A DNA stretch of 5,076 bases from Micrococcaceae bacterium. Its GTDB lineage: Bacteria; Actinomycetota; Actinomycetes; Actinomycetales; Micrococcaceae. The notes below the pieces were generated by a model. That model saw nothing but the letters and a program-made list of their open reading frames with translations, was not told the origin of the DNA and ran no database searches. A program made the position numbers and the translations under genes. How positions within the stretch are numbered: the first letter of the stretch is position 1; each line of letters opens with the position of its first letter. Of this stretch, positions 1 through 5,076 are shown one piece after another. Location of the stretch: assembly GCA_003486025.1 (NCBI GenBank), contig DNHA01000102.1:1-5076 (forward strand). Reading direction: 5' to 3'.

Positions 1-1349
1 TCGTGTTCAACACCTGCGCGGTGCGCGAAAACGCAGACAATAAGCTCTACGGAAACCTTGGCATGCTCAAAAGCGTCAAGGATGTAAATCCTAGTATGCA
101 GATTGCCGTGGGCGGATGCTTGGCGCAAAAAGACCGCGAAACCATTCTGCAAAAGGCTCCGTGGGTAGACGTTGTCTTTGGCACGCACAATATCGGCTCG
201 CTGCCAGCATTGCTTAGCCGCGCCGAGCACAATCAACAGGCAGAGCTAGAAATCCTTGAATCCTTGGATGTTTTTCCCTCCACTTTGCCTACCCGACGCG
301 AATCTGTTTATGCAGGTTGGGTTTCGATCTCCGTGGGCTGCAACAACACCTGCACCTTCTGCATCGTTCCCGCCCTGCGCGGCAAGGAACGTGATCGCCG
401 GCCAGGTGAAATCCTCGCCGAAATCGAAGCACTGGTTGCCGATGGCGCTGTTGAAGTCACTTTGCTGGGACAAAACGTCAACTCCTACGGCATCGAATTC
501 GGTGACCGCCTGGCCTTCGGCAAGCTCCTGCGCGCCTGTGGTGAAATCGAAGGGCTGGAACGTGTGCGATTCACCAGCCCGCACCCGGCCGCATTCACCG
601 ACGACGTCATCGAAGCGATGGCCGAAACGCCGAACGTCATGCCGCAGCTGCACATGCCGCTGCAATCCGGTTCAGATAAAGTGCTCAAAGATATGCGCCG
701 CTCCTACCGCTCAAAGAAATTCCTGGGCATCTTGGACAAGGTCCGCGAGCGGATGCCGCAGGCTGCGATCAGCACCGACATTATTGTTGGCTTCCCAGGC
801 GAGACCGAGGAAGACTTCCAAGCCACTCTCGACGTGGTCGAGGCCTCCCGCTTTGCAACCGCATTCACCTTCCAATACTCCAAACGCCCGGGTACCCCGG
901 CCGCCGAGTTGCCCGATCAGCTGCCCAAAGAAGTTGTTCAGGAACGCTTCGAACGCCTGACCGCATTGCAAGATCGCATCGCCAAGGAAGAAAACGCCAA
1001 ACAACTCGGGCGTACCGTGGAAGTTTTGGTGACCGAACAATCCGGGCGCAAAGCCGAGGAAACCCACCGGCTCTCGGGCCGTTCCCGCGATCAGCGTCTG
1101 GTGCATTTCTCAGTGCCTGAAGGTGGGGAAACCCCGCGTCCGGGAGATTTGGTGACCGTACCAATCACTCAGGCAGCGGCGTTCCACCTGGTTTCTGACC
1201 CAACTTTGGAGCAGTACTCGCTACGCCGATCACGAGCCGGGGACGCCTGGGATCGGTCGCAGGCAGATAGCTGCGGCGTACCAGCGGCTGGCGGAAGCGC
1301 TGTGGGTAAAACGAATCTCGGCATGCCAACGCTGAAGGTACGCGGCTAA
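1..1349 (+). CDS. miaB: tRNA-2-methylthio-N6-dimethylallyladenosine synthase MiaB, 5'-truncated by window edge
   Basis: Radical-SAM methylthiotransferase that converts i6A37 to ms2i6A37 in tRNA, using SAM and two [4Fe-4S] clusters in the cytoplasm. The first complete codon is at position 3; it is GTG but is an internal valine, because the sequence opens inside the conserved (V)[11 protein letters not shown] motif. Residue numbers count from that codon. The N-terminal UPF0004 domain supplies Cys5 (NTC) and Cys39 (GGCLAQ); its first cluster cysteine (usually in YGCQMN) lies off the window. The radical-SAM motif CxxxCxxC is intact as Cys113, Cys117 and Cys120 in [19 protein letters not shown] (154-163), SPHP (192-195), MPLQSGSD (218-225) and [15 protein letters not shown] (258-272) are all present. 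A TRAM domain for RNA binding spans about 335-398. The end ([16 protein letters not shown], then a variable tail with NLGMP) is typical of actinobacterial MiaB. About 50-70 residues are missing at the left. It sits directly upstream of miaA, whose product makes its substrate. Family assignment is very secure. Confidence 0.97.
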   Translation, partial: VFNTCAVRENADNKLYGNLGMLKSVKDVNPSMQIAVGGCLAQKDRETILQKAPWVDVVFGTHNIGSLPALLSRAEHNQQAELEILESLDVFPSTLPTRRESVYAGWVSISVGCNNTCTFCIVPALRGKERDRRPGEILAEIEALVADGAVEVTLLGQNVNSYGIEFGDRLAFGKLLRACGEIEGLERVRFTSPHPAAFTDDVIEAMAETPNVMPQLHMPLQSGSDKVLKDMRRSYRSKKFLGILDKVRERMPQAAISTDIIVGFPGETEEDFQATLDVVEASRFATAFTFQYSKRPGTPAAELPDQLPKEVVQERFERLTALQDRIAKEENAKQLGRTVEVLVTEQSGRKAEETHRLSGRSRDQRLVHFSVPEGGETPRPGDLVTVPITQAAAFHLVSDPTLEQYSLRRSRAGDAWDRSQADSCGVPAAGGSAVGKTNLGMPTLKVRG

Positions 1350-1353
1350 GGCG

Positions 1354-2274
1354 ATGGCCTCTTCGCAATTGCCGGTGATCACGATCGTTGGCCCGACTGG
1401 AACCGGCAAGTCGGATTTGGCGATCGCACTGGCGCAGAAGTTGGGCGGCGAAATCGTCAACTCCGATGCGCTGCAGTTCTACCGCGGCATGGACATCGGC
1501 ACAGCCAAATTGGCACCGGACGAGCGCGGGGGCATTGAGCATCACCTGCTGGACATCATGAACGTGCGCGACGAAGCGTCGGTGGCACAATTCCAAGCCC
1601 AAGCCCGCGAACATTTTGAGCAAATTCGTGCGCACGGCAAGGTGCCGGTGATGGTTGGCGGATCGGGCTTATACGTCCGTGCCGCATTGGATGTCATCGA
1701 CTTCCCGCCTACCGACCGGCAAGTGCGTGATCGGCTGGAAGCCGAAGTGCAGGACCACGGTGACGGGGAGGTACGCCGCCGATTGGCCGAAGTTGATCCG
1801 ATCTCCGCAGCACGCAATCTGGACACGCGCCGGGCGATCCGGGCGCTGGAAGTGTTCGAGATTTCAGGTCGCGCGTTCAGCTCATTCATGCCAAACCGTG
1901 AGTACTTCCAACCGGGATTGCAGATCGGACTAAATTACGAGCGTGCTGCGTTACATGAGACGTTGGCAGAACGTGTACGTAAAATGGATCGAATGGGTTT
2001 TGCCGAGGAAGTTGCCCAGCTGCTGGGCAACGGGCTGCGCGAAGGGAAAACGGCTTCAAGGGCGATCGGCTACCAGCAGTACACCGACTATTTGGACGGT
2101 AAAGTGAGTCGCGCAGACGCCATCGAGGCGACCATCATCGCCACCAGGAAGTTTGCCCGCCGGCAGCTGACCTGGTTCAACGCCGACCCGCGAGTGAACT
2201 GGCTCAACCCCAAAGAACCTGGCCTGTTGGATAAGGCATTAGCACTACTGCACCCGGCACACCCCACCAGCTAA
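1354..2274 (+). CDS. miaA: tRNA dimethylallyltransferase MiaA
   Basis: Transfers the dimethylallyl group from DMAPP to N6 of A37 in tRNAs reading UNN codons, giving i6A37, the substrate of MiaB encoded just upstream. It has 306 residues, close to the family norm of about 300-316. The P-loop GPTGTGKS is at 13-20. NSDALQFYRGMDIGTAK (36-52) contains Asp38, which aligns by motif with the catalytic Asp of E. coli MiaA. GGSGLYVRA is at 102-110, RRAIRALEVFEISGR at 159-173, and SRAIGYQQY at 235-243, with Arg236 matching the conserved arginine. The C-terminal RKFARRQLTWFNAD (265-278) is the usual tRNA-contact end. The insertion domain (about 114-190) is present. The ATG at 1354 is chosen because the frame is closed by TGA at 1333-1335 and no other start lies between; the next options (TTG 1369, GTG 1375) would erode the strand before the P-loop. 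The gap to the miaB stop is 4 nt. The only purine-rich SD-like strings are badly spaced, so translation is probably coupled to miaB. Confidence 0.97.
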   Translation: MASSQLPVITIVGPTGTGKSDLAIALAQKLGGEIVNSDALQFYRGMDIGTAKLAPDERGGIEHHLLDIMNVRDEASVAQFQAQAREHFEQIRAHGKVPVMVGGSGLYVRAALDVIDFPPTDRQVRDRLEAEVQDHGDGEVRRRLAEVDPISAARNLDTRRAIRALEVFEISGRAFSSFMPNREYFQPGLQIGLNYERAALHETLAERVRKMDRMGFAEEVAQLLGNGLREGKTASRAIGYQQYTDYLDGKVSRADAIEATIIATRKFARRQLTWFNADPRVNWLNPKEPGLLDKALALLHPAHPTS

Positions 2275-2278
2275 GGAG
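2273..2278 (+). promoter_or_regulatory. Shine-Dalgarno for dapF, overlapping the miaA stop
   Basis: AAGGAG begins inside the TAA stop of miaA (2272-2274) and ends 4 nt before the ATG at 2283. It fixes the dapF start and implies that ribosomes finishing miaA occupy the dapF initiation site, as expected for translational coupling within an operon. Confidence 0.8.
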
Positions 2279-2282
2279 CCAG

Positions 2283-3215
2283 ATGTACCGCACCGAACTA
2301 GACCAGCTAGCAGGACTGCCCTTCGCTAAAGGGCACGCCACCGGCAACGACTTCGTGCTGCTTGCGGACCCTGAAGGTACCAAGAACATCACCGCCGAGC
2401 AGGTTGCCGCACTCTGCCACCGTCGTTTTGGCATTGGCGGTGACGGGCTAATTCGCGCCGTTCCCACCTCGAAGGTGCCCGGCTTTGAAACGCAGATGCT
2501 CGATCACCCTAAGGCCTACTGGTTTATGGACTACCGCAACGGCGATGGCTCCATTGCCGAAATGTGCGGCAACGGGGTGCGGGCATTTGTGCACTACCTG
2601 CTCGCCGAAGGGCTGATCAATCTTCCGATCGGCGCCAGCGTGCAGATTGGCAGCCGTGCGGGCGTCAAAACCGTCACCCGGCTAGTCGATGGCTATGCGG
2701 TGAACCTTGGCCCGTGGGGATTAATTCACGAGGCCAAGGCCGGTGAGGACTCCGTAGACTCGCTGGTCCTCGCCCGTGAGTGGGAGCAGCCGCACCCGGC
2801 GCTGAGCATCACCATGGGCAACCCGCACACCGTGGTGGCGCTGCCTGAAGCGCAATTACTCGAGAATCTGGACCTCACCGCCCTCCCTGAAGTCTCACCG
2901 GCACCACCGCAGGGAACCAACGTCGAATTTGTGGTTCCGGCCGACCCATTGATCAACGACGGCGTGGCCCATATCAAGATGCGGGTATACGAGCGCGGGG
3001 TGGGAGAAACCCTATCGTGTGGCACCGGTGCCTGTGCAGCGGCGGCCGCCATGCGCTACTGGGCTCGCGGCACTGCGCTGATCAACCAGTGGGCTGTGGA
3101 GGTTCCCGGTGGACTGGTTGGAGTCGAATTTGCCGCCACCGAAGATGGCAAGGAAGACACGATCCTTTCCGGACCTGCGGCGCTGGTAGCCCGCGGGGTT
3201 ATCGGCGCAAGCTAG
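2283..3215 (+). CDS. dapF: Diaminopimelate epimerase DapF
   Basis: Cofactor-independent racemisation of LL- to meso-diaminopimelate, the step before lysine (via LysA) and, in DAP-type cell walls, before peptidoglycan. Both catalytic cysteines are visible: Cys95 in AEMCGNGVR (92-100) and Cys246 in GVGETLSCGTGAC (239-251). Other family landmarks are KGHATGNDF (16-24), GGDGLIRAV (52-60), MDYRNGDGS (82-90), MGNPHTV (178-184, with the conserved His182) and RVYERG (234-239, with Glu237). The protein has 310 residues, against about 275 in proteobacteria. The extra length lies mainly at the N-terminus and in a segment around 60-80 before WFMDYRN, which I recall as usual in actinobacterial DapF. The start is supported by a good SD. 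It is the last gene of the probable miaB-miaA-dapF unit and is followed by a strong palindrome. If the host is a Micrococcaceae with L-lysine in its peptidoglycan, the main job is lysine supply; that is inference. Confidence 0.97.
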   Translation: MYRTELDQLAGLPFAKGHATGNDFVLLADPEGTKNITAEQVAALCHRRFGIGGDGLIRAVPTSKVPGFETQMLDHPKAYWFMDYRNGDGSIAEMCGNGVRAFVHYLLAEGLINLPIGASVQIGSRAGVKTVTRLVDGYAVNLGPWGLIHEAKAGEDSVDSLVLAREWEQPHPALSITMGNPHTVVALPEAQLLENLDLTALPEVSPAPPQGTNVEFVVPADPLINDGVAHIKMRVYERGVGETLSCGTGACAAAAAMRYWARGTALINQWAVEVPGGLVGVEFAATEDGKEDTILSGPAALVARGVIGAS

Positions 3216-3229
3216 GCCCGCAGCGCAAA

Positions 3230-3270
3230 AACGGCCTGCCGGTGAATCATTGATTCACCGGCAGGCCGTT
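3230..3270. terminator. 41-nt palindrome, probable bidirectional Rho-independent terminator between convergent genes
   Basis: The arms 3230-3249 and 3251-3270 are exact reverse complements (20 nt each) around a single central T, so the RNA hairpin has about 19 pairs with a 3-nt loop. It is rich in G/C at the base and A/T at the tip. Read on the minus strand, the stem is followed at once by TTTTT (complement of 3227-3231), a classic U-tract that ends the methyltransferase transcript. On the plus strand the stem is followed by GTTGAGGTTT, a poorer U-tract. It therefore looks strongest for the minus-strand gene but is placed to stop dapF transcription as well, 14 nt after its stop codon. Confidence 0.88.
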
Positions 3271-3279
3271 GAGGTTTAA

Positions 3280-3293
3280 CGCTGGCGTCAGCG
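3280..3293 (-). other. Small stem-loop just after the methyltransferase stop
   Basis: CGCTG (3280-3284) and CAGCG (3289-3293) form a 5-bp stem with a 4-nt loop, starting 1 nt beyond the methyltransferase stop codon on the minus strand. The following minus-strand bases (TTAAAC) make a weak U-tract. It could be a minor first terminator, or chance; the larger palindrome downstream is the better terminator. Confidence 0.3.
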
Positions 3294-3294
3294 G

Positions 3295-3900
3295 CTAAGC
3301 GGGCCGAGCTATCTTCAGCACGCGGAAGGCATTCGAAGTCGCCTCTCGGGTGATCTTCCACTCCGTGGGCAGCACGGTGCCCATCCACTTTTGCAACGAG
3401 TCGCTGCCAAGGTTCTTCTGCACTACCATCCAGGCCTCGCCGCCCGGCGCCAGACGCGGCAGCCAAAACAGCAGCAGTTCGTGCAGCGCTTCTTTGCCAA
3501 CGCGAATCGGCGGGTTGGACCAAATCGTGTCGAATTGCAGCTGCGGATCAACCGAGTCGGGGGTGCCCACCGAAACGTTCGCCAACCCCAAGCTTTGCGC
3601 ATTGAGCTTGGCAAGCTCAAGGGAACGCTCATTTACGTCGACACCAAAAACTTCCGACTCCGGGCTCTGCAATGCGGCGCTAAGCATAATCGGGCCCCAA
3701 CCGCAGCCGATGTCCAGGATTCGGCCGCGCGGGGCCGGCACGTATTCCAGCAATATGGCGGTGCCCTTGTCCAAACCGGCGGGGGAGAAGATCCCCGCAG
3801 CGGTCTGCACCTGATGGCGTGCCCCGTTTAATTCGACGGTCACGTTGCGGCGTTCGTCGGCCGAGGCAGGGCTGGCACTGAAGTAATGATCGGAGCTCAT
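3295..3900 (-). CDS. Class I SAM-dependent methyltransferase, RsmC/YbxB-like (putative rRNA guanine-N2 methyltransferase)
   Basis: A 201-residue protein made almost entirely of one Rossmann-type methyltransferase domain of the small MTS family (RsmC/RlmG C-terminal half; B. subtilis YbxB type). The opening HYFSASPAS (5-13) and GIFSPAGLDKGTAILLE (36-52) are family hallmarks. Motif I is ILDIGCGWGP (61-70), which binds SAM. VFGVDVNERSLELAKLN (84-100) carries the acidic residue Asp88 expected to hold the SAM ribose. Motif IV is SNPPIR (128-133), the NPP signature of enzymes that methylate exocyclic amines of guanine or adenine. Proven relatives modify G1207 of 16S rRNA, but they have an extra N-terminal domain that is absent here, so the substrate is uncertain. 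The start is ATG at 3900; the frame could begin two codons earlier at TTG (3906), but ATG followed by SSDHYF fits relatives better. No SD precedes it and a -10 element lies 9 nt upstream, suggesting a leaderless mRNA. It converges with dapF and diverges from hflX. Confidence 0.9.
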   Translation of the reverse strand: MSSDHYFSASPASADERRNVTVELNGARHQVQTAAGIFSPAGLDKGTAILLEYVPAPRGRILDIGCGWGPIMLSAALQSPESEVFGVDVNERSLELAKLNAQSLGLANVSVGTPDSVDPQLQFDTIWSNPPIRVGKEALHELLLFWLPRLAPGGEAWMVVQKNLGSDSLQKWMGTVLPTEWKITREATSNAFRVLKIARPA

Positions 3901-3909
3901 AAGCAAAAG

Positions 3910-3937
3910 ATTATCGCCTGCGCGCGAGGCCGGGCAA
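3910..3937 (-). promoter_or_regulatory. Candidate promoter for the methyltransferase, giving a leaderless transcript
   Basis: On the minus strand, a -10-like GATAAT (3915-3910) is preceded after 16 nt by a -35-like TTGCCC (3937-3932). The -10 ends 9 nt before the ATG at 3900, so transcription starting about 7 nt after the -10 would begin within 1-3 nt of the start codon. That agrees with the absence of a Shine-Dalgarno. Leaderless genes are common in actinobacteria. The -10 is a 5/6 match to TATAAT and the -35 a 4/6 match to TTGACA. No start-site data are available here. Confidence 0.5.
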
Positions 3938-4007
3938 ACAACGTGAGCTAGCCGATATACGCGCCGGTCCGTTCACTGATAGAGTTTTACCTATGACTTT
4001 GATTTTC

Positions 4008-4040
4008 GTCTAGGACGTAACCCGCATCGGTTACCTAGGC
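4008..4040 (+). other. Imperfect stem-loop in the hflX upstream region
   Basis: GTAACC (4017-4022) and GGTTAC (4029-4034) are exact inverted repeats around the 6-nt loop CGCATC. After a 3-nt bulge (GAC, 4014-4016), GTCTAG (4008-4013) pairs with CTAGGC (4035-4040), with one G-U pair. Together that gives 12 pairs. The element could be a folded leader RNA or, as DNA, a dyad operator. There is no following T-run, so it is not a terminator. Function is unknown. Confidence 0.45.
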
Positions 4041-4081
4041 TTACCCCGGCATTCGACGCTATTTCCATGCGCCGGCGGGGA

Positions 4082-4106
4082 ACTTTAAGCCCGCAGACGG
4101 CAAAGT
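4082..4106 (+). other. Small bulged stem-loop in the hflX upstream region
   Basis: ACTTT (4082-4086) pairs with AAAGT (4102-4106). After a 2-nt AA bulge, GCC (4089-4091) pairs with GGC (4099-4101), leaving the 7-nt loop CGCAGAC. Eight pairs in total. Like the stem-loop at 4008-4040 it has a one-sided bulge on the 5' arm. It may be part of a structured leader; the pairing is short enough to be chance. Confidence 0.3.
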
Positions 4107-4129
4107 CTATTGCTATTTCTAGGCTCAGC

Positions 4130-4143
4130 GCACCGCACGGTGC
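4130..4143. other. Short palindromic stem-loop GCACCG/CGGTGC
   Basis: GCACCG (4130-4135) and CGGTGC (4138-4143) are exact inverted repeats separated by CA; as RNA it would form 5 pairs with a 4-nt loop. No T-run follows. It could be an operator half-site pair or an RNA hairpin in a long hflX leader; there is no evidence to choose. Confidence 0.3.
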
Positions 4144-4277
4144 ATCCTCGCCATCTCCCGGTAACCATTACTTCATCTGAACATCGACGGCTTTTTGCCC
4201 TCAATCCAAGGACCGGTATGAGCGAACACCCAACGACATCCAACCGCGCCACCTCGCAAAGTGGGGGTACACCGCAC

Positions 4278-4283
4278 TATTCT
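4278..4283 (+). promoter_or_regulatory. Weak candidate -10 element for hflX
   Basis: TATTCT fits TAnnnT and lies about 28 nt upstream of the ATG at 4311, which would give a short leader carrying the Shine-Dalgarno at 4302-4307. The best -35 match 18 nt upstream (TCGCAA, 4254-4259) is poor. If used, it would exclude the upstream alternative start at 4218. Confidence 0.25.
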
Positions 4284-4301
4284 GTACTAAGAAGTTCTTC
4301 T

Positions 4302-4307
4302 AAGGAG
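4302..4307 (+). promoter_or_regulatory. Shine-Dalgarno for hflX start at 4311
   Basis: AAGGAG ends 3 nt before the ATG at 4311. The spacing is slightly short but the match is strong, and it supports this start over the internal ATG at 4350, which has no SD. A competing AAGGA (4208-4212) stands 5 nt before an in-frame ATG at 4218. Confidence 0.65.
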
Positions 4308-4310
4308 ACC

Positions 4311-5076
4311 ATGACTAACTCCGAGTCACCGCAGCAGCAGCCAGCATCCATGGACGATGCCCAAATCCAGGCCGCCATCGATCGCATCATTGCGGCCGAC
4401 GACGCCCAAGCGCCGGCGGTATTCCGCGCCGAGCAACCCGCAGATGGCAGTATCTTCTCCGGGCAGGCTACCGCGTTGAACCGTTTTTCAGCCGAGCATT
4501 CATCTTTCGACGGGGACCAGGAGGACCTGGCCGAGCGCCGGGCACTGCGCCGCGTGGCCGGTCTGTCCACCGAGCTGGAAGATGTCACCGAGGTCGAATA
4601 CCGCCAGCTTCGTCTGGAACGAGTGGTGCTCGCCGGTGTGTGGACCTCCGGCAGCATCACCGACGCCGAAAACTCCTTGCGTGAACTGGCCGCACTGGCG
4701 GAAACCGCAGGCTCAGAGGTGCTTGACGGCGTCGTGCAGCGACGCAGCAAACCGGATTCCTCCACCTACCTCGGTTCAGGCAAGGCCATCGAGCTGCGCG
4801 ATATCGTCGCCTCCACCGGCGCCGACACCGTGATCGTTGACGCGGAACTTGCGCCCTCGCAGCGCCGCGCCCTGGAAGATGTAGTCAAGGTGAAGGTCAT
4901 TGACCGGACCGCGCTGATTCTGGATATTTTCGCCCAGCACGCGGCCAGCCGTGAGGGCAAGGCCCAAGTCGAGTTGGCACAGCTTGAATACCTGCTGCCG
5001 CGCCTGCGTGGCTGGGGCGAGTCGATGTCCCGCCAGGCAGGTGGCCGAGTCGGTGCCGCCGGCGGAGGCATCGGTT
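4311..5076 (+). CDS. hflX: Ribosome-associated GTPase HflX, 3'-truncated by window edge
   Basis: HflX binds the 50S E-site region and uses nucleotide hydrolysis to split stalled or stressed 70S ribosomes. The window holds the first 255 codons. Residues 1-75 are a low-complexity, acidic, Gln/Ala/Asp-rich extension. From about 79, LRRVAGLSTELEDVTEVEY leads into the HflX N-terminal domain: RLERVVLAGVWTSG (101-114), ENSLRELAALAETAG (120-134), TYLGSGKAIEL (152-162) and ELAPSQRRALED (179-190). The linker-helical region follows with ILDIFAQHAASREGKAQVEL (203-222) and LRGWGESMSRQAGGR (232-246). The window stops at GGGIG, just before the expected RGPGET motif and the G domain, so no Walker A motif is visible. 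The frame is open back to a stop at 4086-4088, and a second start (ATG 4218, 31 codons longer) is possible. I prefer 4311 because related proteins, as I recall them, begin near MTN and because codon use upstream looks less coding. It is transcribed away from the methyltransferase, so it needs its own promoter. Confidence 0.95.
   Translation, partial: MTNSESPQQQPASMDDAQIQAAIDRIIAADDAQAPAVFRAEQPADGSIFSGQATALNRFSAEHSSFDGDQEDLAERRALRRVAGLSTELEDVTEVEYRQLRLERVVLAGVWTSGSITDAENSLRELAALAETAGSEVLDGVVQRRSKPDSSTYLGSGKAIELRDIVASTGADTVIVDAELAPSQRRALEDVVKVKVIDRTALILDIFAQHAASREGKAQVELAQLEYLLPRLRGWGESMSRQAGGRVGAAGGGIG

Larger units (their letters stand above)
3901..4310. other. Divergent intergenic region without a convincing gene
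   Basis: About 410 bp between the divergent methyltransferase and hflX. It has more A/T than the flanking genes, many stop codons, and no tRNA-like or rRNA-like sequence. The left end carries the candidate methyltransferase promoter. The middle (4008-4143) has several stem-loops and short repeats, listed separately. The right end has two in-frame start signals for hflX. Two tiny open frames with ATG (3993-4013, 6 codons; 4067-4180, 37 codons) lack Shine-Dalgarno sequences and are not supported as genes. I found no clear plus-strand -35/-10 pair for hflX; the best weak option is TATTCT at 4278-4283. Confidence 0.7.

Noticed and set aside
246..1164. Several long antisense open frames opposite miaB
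   Set aside because: They lie entirely over a strongly conserved miaB sequence, have no start signals or recognisable domains, and are expected where third positions are G/C-rich.
1165..1889. Antisense open frames opposite the miaB end and miaA
   Set aside because: Low-complexity Arg/Ser/Ala-rich translations opposite conserved miaA motifs; mirror images of the real codon bias.
3350..3831. Plus-strand open frames of about 150 codons across the methyltransferase
   Set aside because: The minus-strand frame carries the full set of methyltransferase motifs; the plus-strand translations show no domain and no ribosome binding site.
3993..4013. Six-codon ATG frame (MTLIFV) ending inside the 4008-4040 stem, possible leader peptide
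   Set aside because: No Shine-Dalgarno, no run of regulatory codons and no attenuator terminator follows; too short to support.
4029..4049. Possible DtxR/IdeR-type iron box in GGTTACCTAGGCTTACC
   Set aside because: Aligned with the 19-bp consensus it matches only about half the positions and lacks correct dyad spacing.
4067..4180. 37-codon ATG frame upstream of hflX
   Set aside because: No Shine-Dalgarno, atypical composition, no recognisable protein features, and it crosses two of the small inverted repeats.
4181..4200. T-run CTTTTTG as a possible terminator
   Set aside because: No G/C-rich stem directly precedes the T-run on either strand.
4290..4301. AGAAG-TT-CTTCT inverted repeat before the hflX Shine-Dalgarno, possible SD-sequestering hairpin
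   Set aside because: Only five A/U-rich pairs with a 2-nt loop, and it ends before the SD, so it would not mask it.
4277..5071. Minus-strand open frames opposite hflX
   Set aside because: Ser/Ala/Arg-rich shadows; the plus strand encodes unmistakable HflX motifs through the window end.

Overview
This window holds chromosomal housekeeping DNA from a GC-rich Gram-positive bacterium, most likely an actinobacterium of the Micrococcaceae (Arthrobacter/Glutamicibacter-like). The evidence is the strong third-position G/C preference, the close resemblance of all five proteins to actinobacterial forms as I remember them, and the gene order miaB-miaA-dapF-hflX, which is a known actinobacterial neighbourhood (Mycobacterium tuberculosis keeps miaA-dapF-hflX in the same order). 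The genus is an inference from recall; no search was run.

Layout: 1-1349 (+) is the 3' part of miaB, whose N-terminus lies left of the window. 1354-2274 (+) is a complete miaA, starting 4 nt after the miaB stop. 2283-3215 (+) is a complete dapF, starting 8 nt after the miaA stop with a Shine-Dalgarno that overlaps that stop. These three genes look like one transcription unit. A 41-nt near-perfect palindrome (3230-3270) follows, in the convergent gap. 3295-3900 (-) is a small RsmC/YbxB-like class I methyltransferase. 3901-4310 is a non-coding divergent gap with a probable leaderless promoter for the methyltransferase, several small stem-loops and short repeats, and the start signals of hflX. 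4311-5076 (+) is the 5' part of hflX, cut by the window end just before its GTPase domain.

How the genes work together: MiaA prenylates A37 of tRNAs that read codons starting with U, and MiaB then methylthiolates the same base, so they are consecutive enzymes of ms2i6A synthesis. DapF makes meso-diaminopimelate for lysine and/or cell wall. The methyltransferase probably modifies rRNA, although its substrate is not proven here. HflX is a ribosome-associated GTPase that splits stalled ribosomes. Four of the five genes therefore concern tRNA or ribosome function, with one amino-acid biosynthesis gene among them.

I see no phage, transposon, CRISPR, toxin-antitoxin or other accessory system, and no new enzymatic system. 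The points worth a second look are all in the non-coding parts: the two-way terminator, the leaderless promoter, the structured stretch 4008-4143, and the ambiguous hflX start.
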